Source: Mesaphorura yosii (Eukaryota > Arthropoda > Collembola > Poduromorpha > Tullbergiidae). Taken from it: DNA of 64,000 bases. Shown here piece after piece: positions 22,496-35,200 of the stretch. The stretch's first letter is position 1, and each line of letters begins with the position of its first letter. The notes under the pieces were generated by a model. That model searched no databases. It was not told the DNA's origin and saw nothing but the letters and a program-made list of their open reading frames with translations. The stretch covers positions 1 to 64,000 of the forward strand of contig WIXG01000207.1 of NCBI GenBank assembly GCA_009869945.1, given 5' to 3'. The position numbers and the translations under genes are program-made.

Positions 22496-23480
22496 GGTCG
22501 GCTGGTCACTGACGAAATATTGGCTGATTTAACTCTGCTCCTGTTGGCCTGTCTTGCTTTGAAAGTTTGAACTCTCGAATCTCAACTCCTGCATTTTGCT
22601 ATTTTGCAATGGCATTTCCCATTGCTTTTTCCTATGCTTCAGTGTGGATTTGAATTTGATGGACTCAAGAGAGGCAAGAAAGGAGTGCAACCAACAGCCC
22701 GAGAGCGGGGTTCAGAAAACGCATCTCTTTTCATCTTCTTCAACTGCATTGTTGCATTATTGTGCTACTACAACGAGAAAACAGTTTGCATTCCATTCTT
22801 GGCTCGCTCAATTCATTCATCCCGTTTTATTGTATCAATCATCTTCATCATATCATCTCATCTCTACATTATTTTCCACATTTTCGAGCGGAAGTACAGT
22901 GTGAGTGCTTAGAATTTGGGTGTTCTTGCATGGGAATTACAAATTGTTCAAAATCGTGGAAGAATTTTGGGAAATCGGTCGGGAACCGGACGGAGCTCGG
23001 CAAAAACAGTGGAATTTCGTACCAGCACCCGGAAATTGACGAGAATGCTGCAAATCCAGCTTGAAATCCAAATCTTGAGTGGAACAAAATGAAATTGGTC
23101 CAATTCCAATTCTGTTCCAATGCTCGACATTTTTCGCATGAGGGTTTATGCAAAACCGAAGACACACGAACTACTGACGGACGAATGCAATACGAAATGA
23201 TATGCGCTAGCGCTGCCTTGCCACGGCTACAGTGCAAAAATGAATGCACTTCCCTTGAATACGTTTATGTAGGATTCATGCACATTACTTTTCGAATGAA
23301 TGTACCAATTTTATTCATTTAATTTATCTCAGTTGACTTTGACCTGAATCTGAATGAAAGTTGCGGACGCTGAAATGATGAAATGCTGCGTAGACATCGA
23401 CATGAACTCAAATACGAGAAAACGTCTGCTCAGGCGCTAATTTTATTGGATCACATCTTAACTTTGGCTAATCACATGTC
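22496..23480. other. EMSY promoter region and 3' region of the LD-carboxypeptidase gene
   Basis: Several frames of 60-130 codons overlap here on both strands, but none has recognisable content or splice support. I treat the stretch as promoter, 5' UTR and 3' UTR. Confidence 0.45.
23442..23447 (-). terminator. Poly(A) signal of the LD-carboxypeptidase gene
   Basis: TTTATT on the plus strand reads AATAAA on the minus strand, 34 bases past the stop. Confidence 0.6.
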
Positions 23481-24617
23481 TCAATTAACGAGTTTTGGTA
23501 CTTCAACGACCAGTCTTCTCTTCACTTCGTCAACATACTCGATTCTCGCTCTCGTGTTCAATGGAATCGGCAAATTCCTGGTCCCGTGTCCAACTCCATG
23601 CAGCCTGAACACCGGAATGTGTGCCTGCGCATCTGCGAACCTCTGCAGCACGAAATTATTCAGCTCTTCGTCGCCCGAGTCCATGAACTCAGCCAGGATC
23701 ACACCACTCGCGTTCGAGAAGAGTCCAGCTTGGGCGAGGTGGTCCAGCATTCTTTCTAGGCGGTAAGGGGCCTCGTTGATATCTTCCAGCAGCAGCAGCT
23801 TCCCGGCCGTCTCGATCTGCCACACAGTGCCGATGCTGGTCTGGACGAGCGTCAGTGTACCTCCAACAACGCTGGAGACAAGCTGCGTAGGCTCCTTGCA
23901 GAAGTCGTTCATGCAAACGAGGTCGTCGTAAGTCAGCTCCTGCTTCCGACCCAAGATGATATCCCACAACCAGGCGACGGAGGCATCGTCCAACTCACCG
24001 TGCACAATCTGAGTCAGCATCCCGCCGTGCACGTGGGCAGTGTCCCATTCAAACCGCTTGATGAGGTACGTGTGCAGGACGGTGATGTCGCTGAATCCAA
24101 TCAGGAGCTTGGGCTTTGGCGTCGGCTTCGACGTCAGCTCAGTCAGCCGCTTGGGCAGAGCTGCCTCCAAGTATGGAATGAGCCTCGCCCCTCCTTCCCC
24201 GCCACGGATACACCAAATGACGCTGCTGTTGTCTGTGAGCGCTTCGATGAAGTCGTTTGCACGGTACAGATCGGTGTTTGCATAAATTGGCTCGACGGAG
24301 GCAGGTGAGAAGACATCGTCGTGGAGGATGGGCACAAGTCCGTGGCTGGTAATGTAGTTTCGGATTGCGGGCAGCTCGAAGGCCGAAGCATTGTCTTTAC
24401 CCGAAGGCGCGATCACGTGGACAGTGATTGCCTTGCTACTGCTCGCCTCGTCAGCGCCCACAATCAGTGGGGCCCAAAACGGCAGAGAATGCGAATGCGG
24501 AGCACACGCCTGGGTTCCCAGTGCCAAGCACCAACCGCCAAAGCCAATGCCAAGAAGAAGTAAACCGCGCACAAGTGCTGCGCGAGGGAGAAGCCGCAGC
24601 AACCAAGCCATGGCCAT
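23481..24617 (-). CDS. LD-carboxypeptidase (peptidase family S66), bacterial type
   Basis: One uninterrupted exon of 378 residues, start chosen at the first ATG of MAMAWLL. The N-terminus has a basic and a hydrophobic stretch (about residues 14-36), a signal peptide or membrane anchor. The S66 fold then follows from ITVHVIAPSG. Likely active-site residues are Ser176 in IGFSDIT, Glu278 in LLEDINE and His344 in GVGHG, with the family's RGGEGGARL loop at about 138-146. In bacteria these enzymes trim the terminal D-Ala from peptidoglycan tetrapeptides in recycling. A secreted animal copy would act on bacterial wall peptides, for digestion or immunity. The lack of introns beside multi-exon neighbours and the bacterial family point to horizontal gain. 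It has its own AATAAA signal and no breaks, so it is not contamination-like debris. Confidence 0.88.
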   Translation of the reverse strand: MAMAWLLRLLPRAALVRGLLLLGIGFGGWCLALGTQACAPHSHSLPFWAPLIVGADEASSSKAITVHVIAPSGKDNASAFELPAIRNYITSHGLVPILHDDVFSPASVEPIYANTDLYRANDFIEALTDNSSVIWCIRGGEGGARLIPYLEAALPKRLTELTSKPTPKPKLLIGFSDITVLHTYLIKRFEWDTAHVHGGMLTQIVHGELDDASVAWLWDIILGRKQELTYDDLVCMNDFCKEPTQLVSSVVGGTLTLVQTSIGTVWQIETAGKLLLLEDINEAPYRLERMLDHLAQAGLFSNASGVILAEFMDSGDEELNNFVLQRFADAQAHIPVFRLHGVGHGTRNLPIPLNTRARIEYVDEVKRRLVVEVPKLVN

Positions 24618-25076
24618 GGCTAAGACGTGAATGCAAATGGTGCAGAGACGAAACACTCAGCAGATGAGAATAGTAAATTGGATTTTATCAATCCTCTGCA
24701 ATAGCATCTGTAGAATGTGGTTTTATTCTGATATCTCGTCATTCCACTTTTTAATTCCAGTCTTACTCTTACTATTACTCAATAATATTGCTCTTCTTAA
24801 AGCTTACCACAATAACTATATAATAGACGTGGGATATAGATTATAGACTGTATTTGAGTAAACATAACAATCTCTTATCTAGCACAAGGCACAAAGCCTT
24901 ACAAGAAGAAGGCATCACATAATCGAAAGATAACTAACAAGCGATTACTTACTAAGCGGCGATGCAGTGCAGTGCTCATAAACATTAAGTATTAACCACT
25001 GCATTGACTGACAATGACAATAAGGCACTCGGTTCAGTTACTGGATTGGATTATCGATTATTACACGCAGTTGAAG
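24618..25076. other. Spacer with 3' UTR of the supervillin-like gene
   Basis: About 460 bases with no open exon that could continue the supervillin-like gene. The minus-strand poly(A) signal at 24722 fits a 3' UTR of about 350 bases. Confidence 0.5.
24722..24727 (-). terminator. Poly(A) signal of the supervillin-like gene
   Basis: TTTATT on the plus strand reads AATAAA on the minus strand, about 350 bases past the stop at 25077. Confidence 0.5.
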
Positions 25077-28007
25077 TTAGTCTTGAGTCCTGAAGTCGAG
25101 TCTGGCCGCCAGCGCCTTGAGCGGGTTCTTGCTCGCTTTGTGGCTAGACTTCCGCTTGACTATTGGCATGTGCTTCTTCATCACAAGTAATTCTCCCTCG
25201 CGCTGCACGGCGCTCAGCTGCAGTTCGGGCTCGGCAGAGGTGGATGCTTCGGGTGCTGCCGGAGGTGGCGTTGGCTTCAAATTGATACTGGCACTGACGT
25301 TGTCATAAATTGGTTCTTCAGGCTTCTGCTGCTGCTGTTTATGGCTCTGGTTTTGGAATGATTCTGTCGTGCGCATTTTCAAGTACTTTCGCACCGACTT
25401 CTTGCTCGGGTCCTTTGCCTGGCTGGTGGTGGCGTCGATCTTGAGTTTGGCGGCGTACTCTTCGGCAGTGTCTGGGTCGAGTGCATCGTCAGAAGAGCTC
25501 AGGACTCGGAGGATGGGGAGCAGATTCGACGAGGAAGAATGCATGACCGCGGCAGCAGTGTTGGTCATGGGCTCAGCTGCAATGACAGCGGTGCTCGTGC
25601 TCGTTGGTCCAACTCGACCCTGCAGCAAGACGTAAGATTAAAATCAAATCACCTGCACCTCACTCCATCCCTCAATCAATTTGATTTACAGCCACAAATC
25701 CTGGAGCCAACGCCCCCGTGCCATTGGTGTACGAATTCGTGCTCGTTGACAATGAAGAATTCGGCTCCCCCGTTATGACCTGCTCTTGTTCGCCGTGCGT
25801 CCCACGCGCCTCGAATTTTCTCCAGATTTCCTTCGACAGGCTGGGCTGCGGAATTTGCGATTTCCATGATTTCTTACGAAACCTGTCCCAGCAAAACCAT
25901 TCAGTTAGGTTAGATTGACTCAAGTAGTGACTGGACACTGGGCGTATCACAACCGTAGGACGCCCACGCAGCTCGAATTGTAAGACTTACATGGGTGAGT
26001 TATCGTACGACTTGGATATGATATCAGACACTTCCTGGCCACCAGACGAAACTTCTCCGTCCTCCGACGCGTAGTCTGGCTCCCAGGAATGGGCGACTGT
26101 CAACGACTTTCCTTTCGTATGGCGTGATGAATGTGGCTCACGGGCTCGGGCAAAAACATGTTCGTCCGTCCGGTTGTGGCGTTCCTCCTCTCGCAGATTC
26201 TCGTGCAATAGCACTTGATGCTGATTGAAATTCGTCGTGTTTCTCCTGTGGACCACTTGCGGGCTGGATTCGGGTGCAGACGCAGACGCAGACTGAGTGA
26301 TGGCTGGACTCCTGCTGAATCGAGAAGTCGGAGGCGCTGGCCCAACGGCAACGGCGATCGTGACAGGCATCGGATGGACTGTGGCCGTTGGAACGGAAGA
26401 TATGCGGTTGAAAAGGGAGACGCGGTCCTTGATGGACAGACACGATGGCTCAATTCGGGCAGCAGGTTTCTTGTCAGGGCTGACATTGCTATTGCTATTG
26501 CTACCAGGCGCGAGCCCTGCCTTGAGTGAAAAGATTGAGCTTTTGCGTTTTTCAACCTCCGCCGTCGATTTAGAAATAGAATTTAAATCATCATCTGCAA
26601 AAAGAAAATACAGATTCTTTTAGGAGACTGCAGAGAAGGCCAATTTGGAAGGAATGTTTAACTACTTACCATTGCTTTTGGACAATTTTCGAGTGTGAGC
26701 CTTTCTTTCTGCACCCACGCCGGCCGCACCGACATTTGCATGGGTGGGTTCGTTGACGCTGACAAATGCTTGCTCTTGCTGAGTTTCAGGCTTCACTGCC
26801 TGAGCGTGGACGTGGCCGTGGCCAATGCTCAGAGCGCTGGAAATTTCCTGCGTAGTCACCGGCTGTGTTGAGAACCTTGAGCCCGTCGTCGAAGCTTGCT
26901 GCCTTGGTGCAACATTCTTTGATTGCGACTCCTGAGCTTCGGAATTCTTCCTCCATTTACTAAACCGCTGTTCGTGCTCCAGTTTCATGAATAGGTTTGC
27001 TTTCTGAGCCACGTTCAGTGCGAGGACGTCTTTCGGCGGTGGCTTGGGCTCTTCTTTAGGTGAAGGAACAGCAGGCATGTGAAATGGATGAGCGACAGGC
27101 GCTCGAGTTCCAATAAGATTTGCCTGTTCCTGCTTTGGAACTTCGGCTCCAACAGAAACGGTCGCTGCAGGCACATGCAGGTCTTTGAAGTATTTTCTCA
27201 AAAACGGTGGAGTGGCCAGGTTAAGATTTGGATTTGCACTCGACCAATTGCCACCGGCCTTAAAGCTTGTTGCTGTGTTTGTGGTTCCGGTTGACGGGCA
27301 TTTCTTGATCCCACCGTGATGTGCAAGGAAGGAGTTGCTTTCTTCCAGCACGGGCGCTCGTGTTGCAATTTGATTGTGGAACTGTTGTCCCGTTGTCGTT
27401 CCCGAGTTTTCTCTTGCCAGCAGTTTCTTGAGTAGTGTCATGCCTTCAGCGTCAGATAAGGAATCGCGTTTGGAGGCATCGCCGACTGTCATCGCTGTAG
27501 GGTCCTTCTTTTTAGGTCTGAGGAAAGATTTCCCCGTTCCAGTCGCCACCGCGGCAGTGTCCGGATCGGTGATCTGAATCGCTGGAATTGAATTTGTACT
27601 ATCAGCGCTCGTGGCCGTGACCGTCGTTGATTTCGGCCATCGACCAAGGCAAAGCGTGGACTGAGTGACTGTAAGCGGAGTGAATGCTGACGCTGTGCCC
27701 GTCTTAACCACACCCGTTCTTGAACTCTGAAGCTGACTGAAGTTGGTTTCTGGAAGAATCCAAAGGCAGCAGACTTAATTTATGACCCGATTCAAAACAG
27801 GAACGAAAGGCAGCAAACGTGCATGGTGGGTGTGAACTACTCGAAGGATCATGCAAAATTGTGGAAGATTCAACTGAAAGCGTACTTCGTGCATCACATC
27901 GCATGTGCGTCATGTTTGTGTTTATTTGCGGATGCTGGAAATTTACACGAGTTGATCTCACCTTTGGCAATGCACATCAACTTCAGCTTCAGCACAAGCC
28001 ACAGCAT
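25077..28007 (-). CDS. Svil: Supervillin-like protein lacking the gelsolin/villin half
   Basis: Exons 28007-27962 (tentative first exon), 27749-26670, 26594-25991, 25882-25690 and 25619-25077 join in phase to about 821 residues. Short motifs of the supervillin N-terminal and central region occur in order: LNVAQKANLFMKLE, RFSTQPVTTQEI, LSIKDRVSLFNRIS and, at the very end, HKASKNPLKALAARLD. In vertebrate supervillin the last motif (SKNPLK-LAAR-D) stands just before EYTEQ and the gelsolin-like repeats plus headpiece. Here a stop follows seven codons later, and no GT donor lies before it. Supervillin is a peripheral membrane protein binding actin and myosin II; the N-terminal part holds those contacts. 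The predicted start (MLWLVLKLKL) is chosen by phase only. The rest of the protein is disordered. Confidence 0.75.
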
Positions 28008-29209
28008 TAAAACAACTCAATCGAAGCCAGTCAGTCAGGTGATGAATTAGTTTGTAAATAAGGGCAGGCCAGGGCAGCGGGTTGGGCGACATCACGCCTG
28101 ATCGGTGTTAATGTAACAGCAACGCAGTTCTCAGTTCGTAATGGATTCATGCTTCATTAGTAGATTAGATTAGGGCAGGGCAGATGATGGATGTGTCGAA
28201 TTCGTAACAGCAACAGGAAATTAGTTCAGGCTCAGTGAACAAACCAACTCAAGCCAGTATCATTATCACAGATACAAAAGTCCAAAAACTAATCAAACTG
28301 GAGAGGAGCCCGCATTCACAATCGTAAATCTTCAACCTAAAAAATCAACGACAAAAAAAAAGCAAACTCGTCACTCGTGTTTTAATTAGCATAGTCGTAT
28401 AAATCAAGAGTTCAATTTGCAAAAAGTGTGTCTATTGTCGAAGTCTAAGCTTTTGTCCGTTGTCCATGTCGGTTTGTCGATATTTAGTCAGTAGAACGTG
28501 CAGACGTGCAATGTGCATGTACATTGGCAATCAATAAATCAAGCAGCAAAATCTGTGCGAATAACGCAGATCAAAGCAGCGGCAGCGGCGGTGCAAGTGC
28601 GAGTCAATTAATCACGTAATAAGCAGTTTAATCAAAACACGTACAATTAGCATTTCAGCATAGCACAAACTAGGATTCAATTCGGTATTGTCACTGATTA
28701 GAGTATGGCACAATACAATAATTAGTCAATTCAGTTCCGATTCGATAAATTATAGTCTAATCTAGAATCATAATCACAATCAAATCAGTTAATCCTAAGC
28801 AAAGCAACTTCACAACTTGCTGACTAAAATCTAATTCTGATGACTCTGAATTTAATTAATTAAAGCTTTGATTAAGTTTCGGAACAAAATGTAGTCAGTA
28901 ACCAGCAAGAACAGCGTCTTCGGCCTCGAGTGAATCACGAATTCAGGAGTCAGGATCAACAATTAAGTGACTAATCCCCGGTAAAGACTACCACTAATCA
29001 TCACTCAGTAATAAATTGAGCTTAGTATAAAACTTGAATTAATTACCCCAAGTTGACAGTTTTTGTCTCACAGTCCAAAGCCGTTCAGACGCGGAAAGTA
29101 ATCGTCAAATACGAGCCACAAAATTAGTTTCCTTACAGTAGTCAAATCAAACTGATGTATAGTTCTATTGCTAATTCACAAGAAGGCAAACTAATAACTC
29201 AATTCAGAA
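28008..29209. other. Spacer between the supervillin-like gene and the giant-exon gene
   Basis: AT-rich, both flanking genes on the minus strand. It presumably holds the 3' UTR of the upstream giant-exon gene and the promoter of the supervillin-like gene. No coding exon is supported. Confidence 0.45.
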
Positions 29210-32200
29210 TCAGAACCAGCTCGCCACAAGTACAAAGGCGGCGATGAGGACTCCAATCAGTAACGGAAGTGCGTTTATTTGGGTCACTGCGTGCGAGAAA
29301 GCCAGGACGTAGCATGCAATCAGTAACAAGTCAGTCCACTGCCTGACGGGAGCCAGGCTGTCGTTGCTGGTGCCCCCGAAGCCACCAGTGCTGCTCAGTT
29401 CTTTGTCTTTACTACTCAAGCCAGTGCTAGAACTACTGCTATCAGCTGCAAAATTGCTGTCACTACTGCTACTGCTGCCACTACGCCTACTCGTGCTCAT
29501 CGTATCATTCATAGCATTGGCGGAACTCGCCAGTGGAGGCTCACCTTTACTCTGCTTATCAGTGCTAGAATTAAGAGTGGAATCATCAGCGCTACTCTCG
29601 TGGTCGTGACTTTTATGCCGGGGAAGTGGTTTGGGCTTGGAAGACTTTGATTTGCTTGCAGGCTCTGAAGATTCGGCGCTCTCGCCTTCACTCGCAGCCG
29701 CCGCCAGGTTCATCTGACTCATTCGCGTCTCGGACTCCCGAATTGAAGTCTCGAGTGATGGCACGAGATTTTCGTTGATGGTCTTAATGAGCCGCGTGAT
29801 CGGGTCGTGGATGTTGTCGTGGCCGATGCTGTACGCGTGTCTGTGAGGCGGTGGCTGTGCCTGTGCCTGCGGCGACTGTGGTTCGATGCTGCTGGTACTG
29901 CTCGTGCTTGGCTTGCTGCGGAAGAGCTCATCGTCATTGTCGATCGGATACCGAGCCTTGATTTCAAGCTTTCGCTTCCGTCTCGGCTCCAAGACCGGTT
30001 CAGCGGCAGAGGCAGAGGGTTCATCCTTTGGCCCGCATGTGTCAGCCTCCTTGACGAGTGCATGGATCAGATTGTCGAGTTCTCTTTCGCCTTGTGTAGT
30101 CGAAGGCGATGTCATTGTGTTCTCCTTCGTCATGGCTGATTGCTTCAGGATCGAAGTAGGCTGCATCGTTTCTTCGTGTGAGTGCTCGTCGTTGTCGTTG
30201 TCATGCTTGGAGCTGGATGAATGAAAGCCTTCCAAATTGATTTGCTTCACACGTCGCGGTGGCGCAATTGGATTAAAATCCAGACTCGACGATGTTGTTG
30301 TGATTGGATGCGTACCAGAAGCAGACGCAGTCGGGTAATGAGAAACAGACGACGATGAAGACTGTGGAAAATCAGACCAACTCCTTCGCTTGCTGTCAGT
30401 GCTTGCACCCGTACCCGTCAGTAAATGGGTCATGTAAGCCTGTGCTGCCGTCGCCGTGCCCGCTCCAGCTGTGCTCGTGGTCGTATTTTCGGCCCAGCTT
30501 CCACGACGGTTCTCCCCTTTCTTCTGGTCAGGCCAAACGTGGAGCTGCTCGTGTGATTTTGTAGGCTCGACGTCGACATGCTCGTACGGCGACAACTCCC
30601 GTGGTGTCTGTGAAGAAGCGTCCATGAATACATCTTCTTCATCGTCGCATCCGTATTCGTACTCGTGCTCGTAGCTGGCTCCATTCTGTAGAAGCTGCCT
30701 CTCGCGTTCACGTTCCCACTCGAGTTCAGCCTGCTTTGTTTCCCTCTCCCGCTCCAGTTCCTCCTTCTCTTTCTCAAGACCTTCGAGGATGAGATCCGTC
30801 CAAGGCCGACGTGGCTTCGAATCGGCTGGTGAGCTCGACGTACGCGTCACCGTCACGGCAGGCCGTTGAAGTTGACTCTGCTTGACTTTTTGGTGGACTG
30901 TCACAGGATTTACGTCCCTCGACCGTATCAGCGGCATGACCCTCGTCGGACTCAGCGAACGCTTCAGTTCCCGAAGCTCGTCCTGATCCAGTTCGATCTG
31001 CTGCACCCAACTTGGCTCCATGTAGCTTCTCGTGCCTCCGCCCGCACCCGCCCTCGTCTTGTAGAATTTGTAATCGGAGTTGTTGCCAACTTCTTTACCG
31101 GTGGCTCCGGAGCCGGCGAGCGAGTAGAACGAATTCACCGGCGACTGACGCGTGCCTGTCGTCGGCGGTGGAGATCTGCCCATCAGATTGGACTGAAGCG
31201 AAGAAATGTTTGCAGACAGCGAACGCACAGCACGCAGTCTTTTATTCTTGGCCTTCTCGTTTTCTGTACCCGCGTCGCCCGCGCCCGTACCCGTGCCATT
31301 AATCAGGTTCTCATTATAGTTGAACACATTCTCAAAATTCTTCAACGGGCTAAACAGTTTTGGCGTCCACTGGCAACTGCTCAGGTTGTTATTTTCCTGG
31401 TTCAAATCTTTTCGCAGGGCACGGAAAGCAATGTCGTCCTTGATCAGGTCGGGGTTCTTCACGTGCCGGTACAGCGGGCGGTGGCGCTCTACAGGCGTAG
31501 CGTGCAAGTAGTCAGAATTGGGTGCCTTCGTAATCGGGCCGAGTGGGATCCCAAACTTTGGCTGCGGCTCGGGAATGATCCGGATCGCATTGGCTCGTTT
31601 GTAATTGCGCACCGTCACGTCGTCCTGCGTCAAGTCCGGGTCGTTGGGCTGCGAGAGGAGCAGATTTGACTGGCTCGGGTCGTAGTTTTGGTACTGCTGG
31701 CCCGCATCGATGGAGCTGGGAATCGGCGAGACGGGCGGAGAGAAGGCAGGGCTCAGGACGAGATACGAGCCCGTCTGCGAAATTTGTTCCCGGGCGTCGA
31801 CGATTTTCGGCTCTTTTGTGCTCGCGTCATACTTCCGCTTCGCCATGTCGTCGTTGACTAGGTCGGGGACGCCTGCACGACGCAGCGGAGGTGCGCGAAC
31901 GCGGCTGGCTGGCCTTCGGCCGTAGTGCGTAAAGTCTCCGCTGCCTGACGTTCCCGTGCCGGAGGCGAGCGACTCGACCGATCCAATTACGCCATGCCCA
32001 TGCCCGTGGCCGTATGCAGTTGGCGATGGCGAGTAGTAGTAAATTGGCGACTGGATTCGGCCTTCATTCAGAGCGTTGACACTTCCGCTGTTTCCAATTT
32101 CGTTCCCATTGACATACGCGTGTCCATTCTGCGTCTGCGGCTGTGGCGACTCGTCAAAGTTAAAATACCCCAAATCCTTGTTCCTCAGCTCCTGGTGCGG

Positions 32201-35200
32201 TGTTGGGAGATCTCGGCGCTCAGCACGGTCGAGCAGGTCCTCGTCGGAGAGCTGCAGGCTTTTGTACATGTCTTCAAGTTCATTGAGCGCGTCTTCCAGG
32301 TTTCGGCCGGGGGATTTGATGCTGCTGGACGACGGGCTCCCCATCGTCATGGCGTTATTGTTCCTTGCATAATCTGCATTGCCATTGTCAGTTCCATTGC
32401 TTAGCGGCGTGCTGCGAGCTGTTGGTGAAAGCCGTCCAGCACCAAACACGGAAGCACCGGCACTGGGCCGCAGTTCGTTTCCAGCCAACGCCCGATTGCT
32501 TCTGTAACTCGACCGCTGCTGAAAGCCAGCTGGAATCTTGCCCCGCGCCGTATTTCGGCTTGGAGGCCTCGGATTCATGTTCGGGTTAGCGTTGTTGCTG
32601 TTTCCGTACATGTTGCTTGGACTAGGCGAGTGGGTCTCGTTCGTGGTGAAGCTACTCAACGAGCTGATTGACTCTGTGCTGTTGAGGGAACGATGAGCCG
32701 GAGTCGGAGCGGCAGCAGCAGTAGCTGCTGAAGCCGTGGCAGTGGTAGCATTGGTTGCATTGTGCTGATGCTGGTGTCTTGGCTGCAGAAGTGGCGAGGA
32801 GTCCGCCGAACGAATTCTGGACCCGGCCTGCCCTGACCCGATGGGTGGGCGATCACGATCGCGCACTGGCGAAGGAGACACGGACACTCCTCTGCTGCTT
32901 CCCGTGCCCGTGCCATTGCCGGTGCCGCCATTGGCCGGGCCGTGCTCATGCTGTAAAGTTTCTTGCTCTTTCTGCTTCCAGAAATTCGCCGCTCGTGAGT
33001 GCACGGGGCTCGACGGTGTTGGCAGTAGCTTCGCCGCCACGCTGGCGGCCGAGAGCAGCGGGACACGATCGAATTCGAAATCTTGGGCGTACGCCCGTGA
33101 GTCCGAGTCCACCGGCGACCGGAGCCTGGCTGGTTCTTTCTCGTACTGGAGCAACGACTGGGGCTGATTTTCTTGCTGCCTGTACGAATCGAGGAACGAG
33201 CACGACATTGGTCGATAAAAGCCACCTTTCGGAGGCAGAGGGAGTGCCGACGTCGATGCTGACGCTGGATTTGTACTCGTTTTGGTATTCGCATATATCG
33301 GCTCCCGCACGCCCTCGCTGAAATGAACTCGATCCGCGGTCATCGCGATCGGAACGCGGAGCCCGGCAGTGACAACAATCTGGCCGTCCTCGTTCACGTC
33401 GCTGGAGAGCGTTTCCTGTGCGGTGGTCGTGGGCGTGAGACTGGCGTGTCGAGCCGAGTATTTCGGGAGCTTCACGACGACTGGCTTACCGTCGTCTTCG
33501 AGCGTTTCTTTCGTGTACACCACGCGAGCTTCCCACCGCGGAGAAGTTGGAGTCTGCATCGGCATTGGCGTGTGCTGCTGCTGATGTTGGTGCTGCTGTT
33601 GCTGATAGTGGAGGGTTGGACTAGACGTTGAAGACTGATACGGATACGGGAAGGGCAATCCCAAATTATCCGCACTTAGCAGGGCCGGTCTCGCTGGCGC
33701 TGGTGCTAGCGCTCCGATTGCGTTTCCATTTCTGAACCCGTAACCGCTACCATTCTTCTTCCCACCGCCGCTACCACTGTTGCGTAAGCTCAGGGACGAA
33801 TGAGAGCCGTGATACGACCCGCTGCCACCACCGCCGGCGCCGCGCCCCGACGCATCGTGCCCATGACCGTGACCTTCCTCCTCTGAAGAGTCGTCTTGAA
33901 TGTACGAATTACGACGTGCCTCCGCCCGCGCCTTGGTTGCCTCCTTTGCTGCTGCCTTGGAGCCCTTCGTGAGCGACGAGCTGCCCTCAAGCGAAAGGGA
34001 AAGAGAGCCCGAGTCAGAGTACGCGTAATTCGGAGAGTTCAGCATGAGGAGCGAGGAAGCGGAGGTCGGCGGCACAACCGCGATTTTCTTGGTCGTTTCC
34101 CAACTCTGAAGGATTGGCTGACTGTACCGATTCTGGTTTCGGGCTTGGTTCTGGGCTCCATTCGAGTGGGGATGTCTTCGAAGAACGGGCGCGGGCCCGC
34201 CAGGAAAGCGGAGCAGGTCGGCGTGCACCACGGCCGGATTTGACTTGGACTTTGCCTGCTTCTTTTTGCCACCAGACAATCTGCGCCCTAGGAAGCTCGA
34301 TCGCTTCTTGCGGTCACCACCATCACTGCTTCTGCTGCTGCCACTCTCCGACAAAGACTCCGCTTCGTAGTCGCTGCCGCCGGATGAAATGGCTCCACGG
34401 CCAGGCGCGAGCGCGGGTCGTTGACTGGCTTCGAACTGAATCTTGATTGGAATTGCTGCCACCGTAGTCGTCGTCGTGCTGCCCGCGCCGAGTTTCTGCC
34501 TCGGCTTGTCTTTTCGACGGAAGAGGCCACCGAATGGGTTCCATTTCTTCGAGCTCGAGCCCGAGCCCTCCTTTTCTTTGTTACTGCTACTACTGCCGCC
34601 ACGACCGGGAGCGACGACGGGGCTTATCGGCGAGTGCGACGGACGCTGCAGTGGTGGATTTGTGGGTGTTGTGGCAGTGGCCGGCATGAACAAGTACGGC
34701 CGAGCCGAGTAATTGTGGTAATAGGCACCCGGCGGAATTGAAGACGGCGACGACGAGTACGGCTGTGGCGACAGCAAGACAGCCGTGGCACTGACACCGG
34801 CGCCCATGCCCGTGTTTGTGCTCGTGTATCGACCGGGCAGTGATCCACTTTTCGTTTTGGTGAATCTGGCATTGCCATTGCCATTGTTCTGATTCGTCAT
34901 TGCCATATTCGTACTCGTACTCCTTTGTGATTGTGAATTATTGCCGTTGCTGCTCCCGTTATTGTTATTGGCTCCACCTGCCATTATCAAGCTGGCCAGG
35001 AATTCATTTGCCTCGCGATCCTGTTGCTGGAGGTCCTCGAATGAAGAACAATTGTACACGATTGTTAACTCTGGCGACTGCTGCTGGTAATGGCGATGAG
35101 ACAGGGCACTCTGAGGTCTGTCATTTACATTGTTGTTGCTGCCAAATGGAGTGGGACTCACACCTTCACCTCCGAAGCTGATGGCACCTACACTGGTACT

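Noticed and set aside
25021-25045. TAAGGCAC start resembling the conserved microRNA miR-124
   Set aside because: The match breaks after eight to nine bases and no hairpin partner lies nearby.
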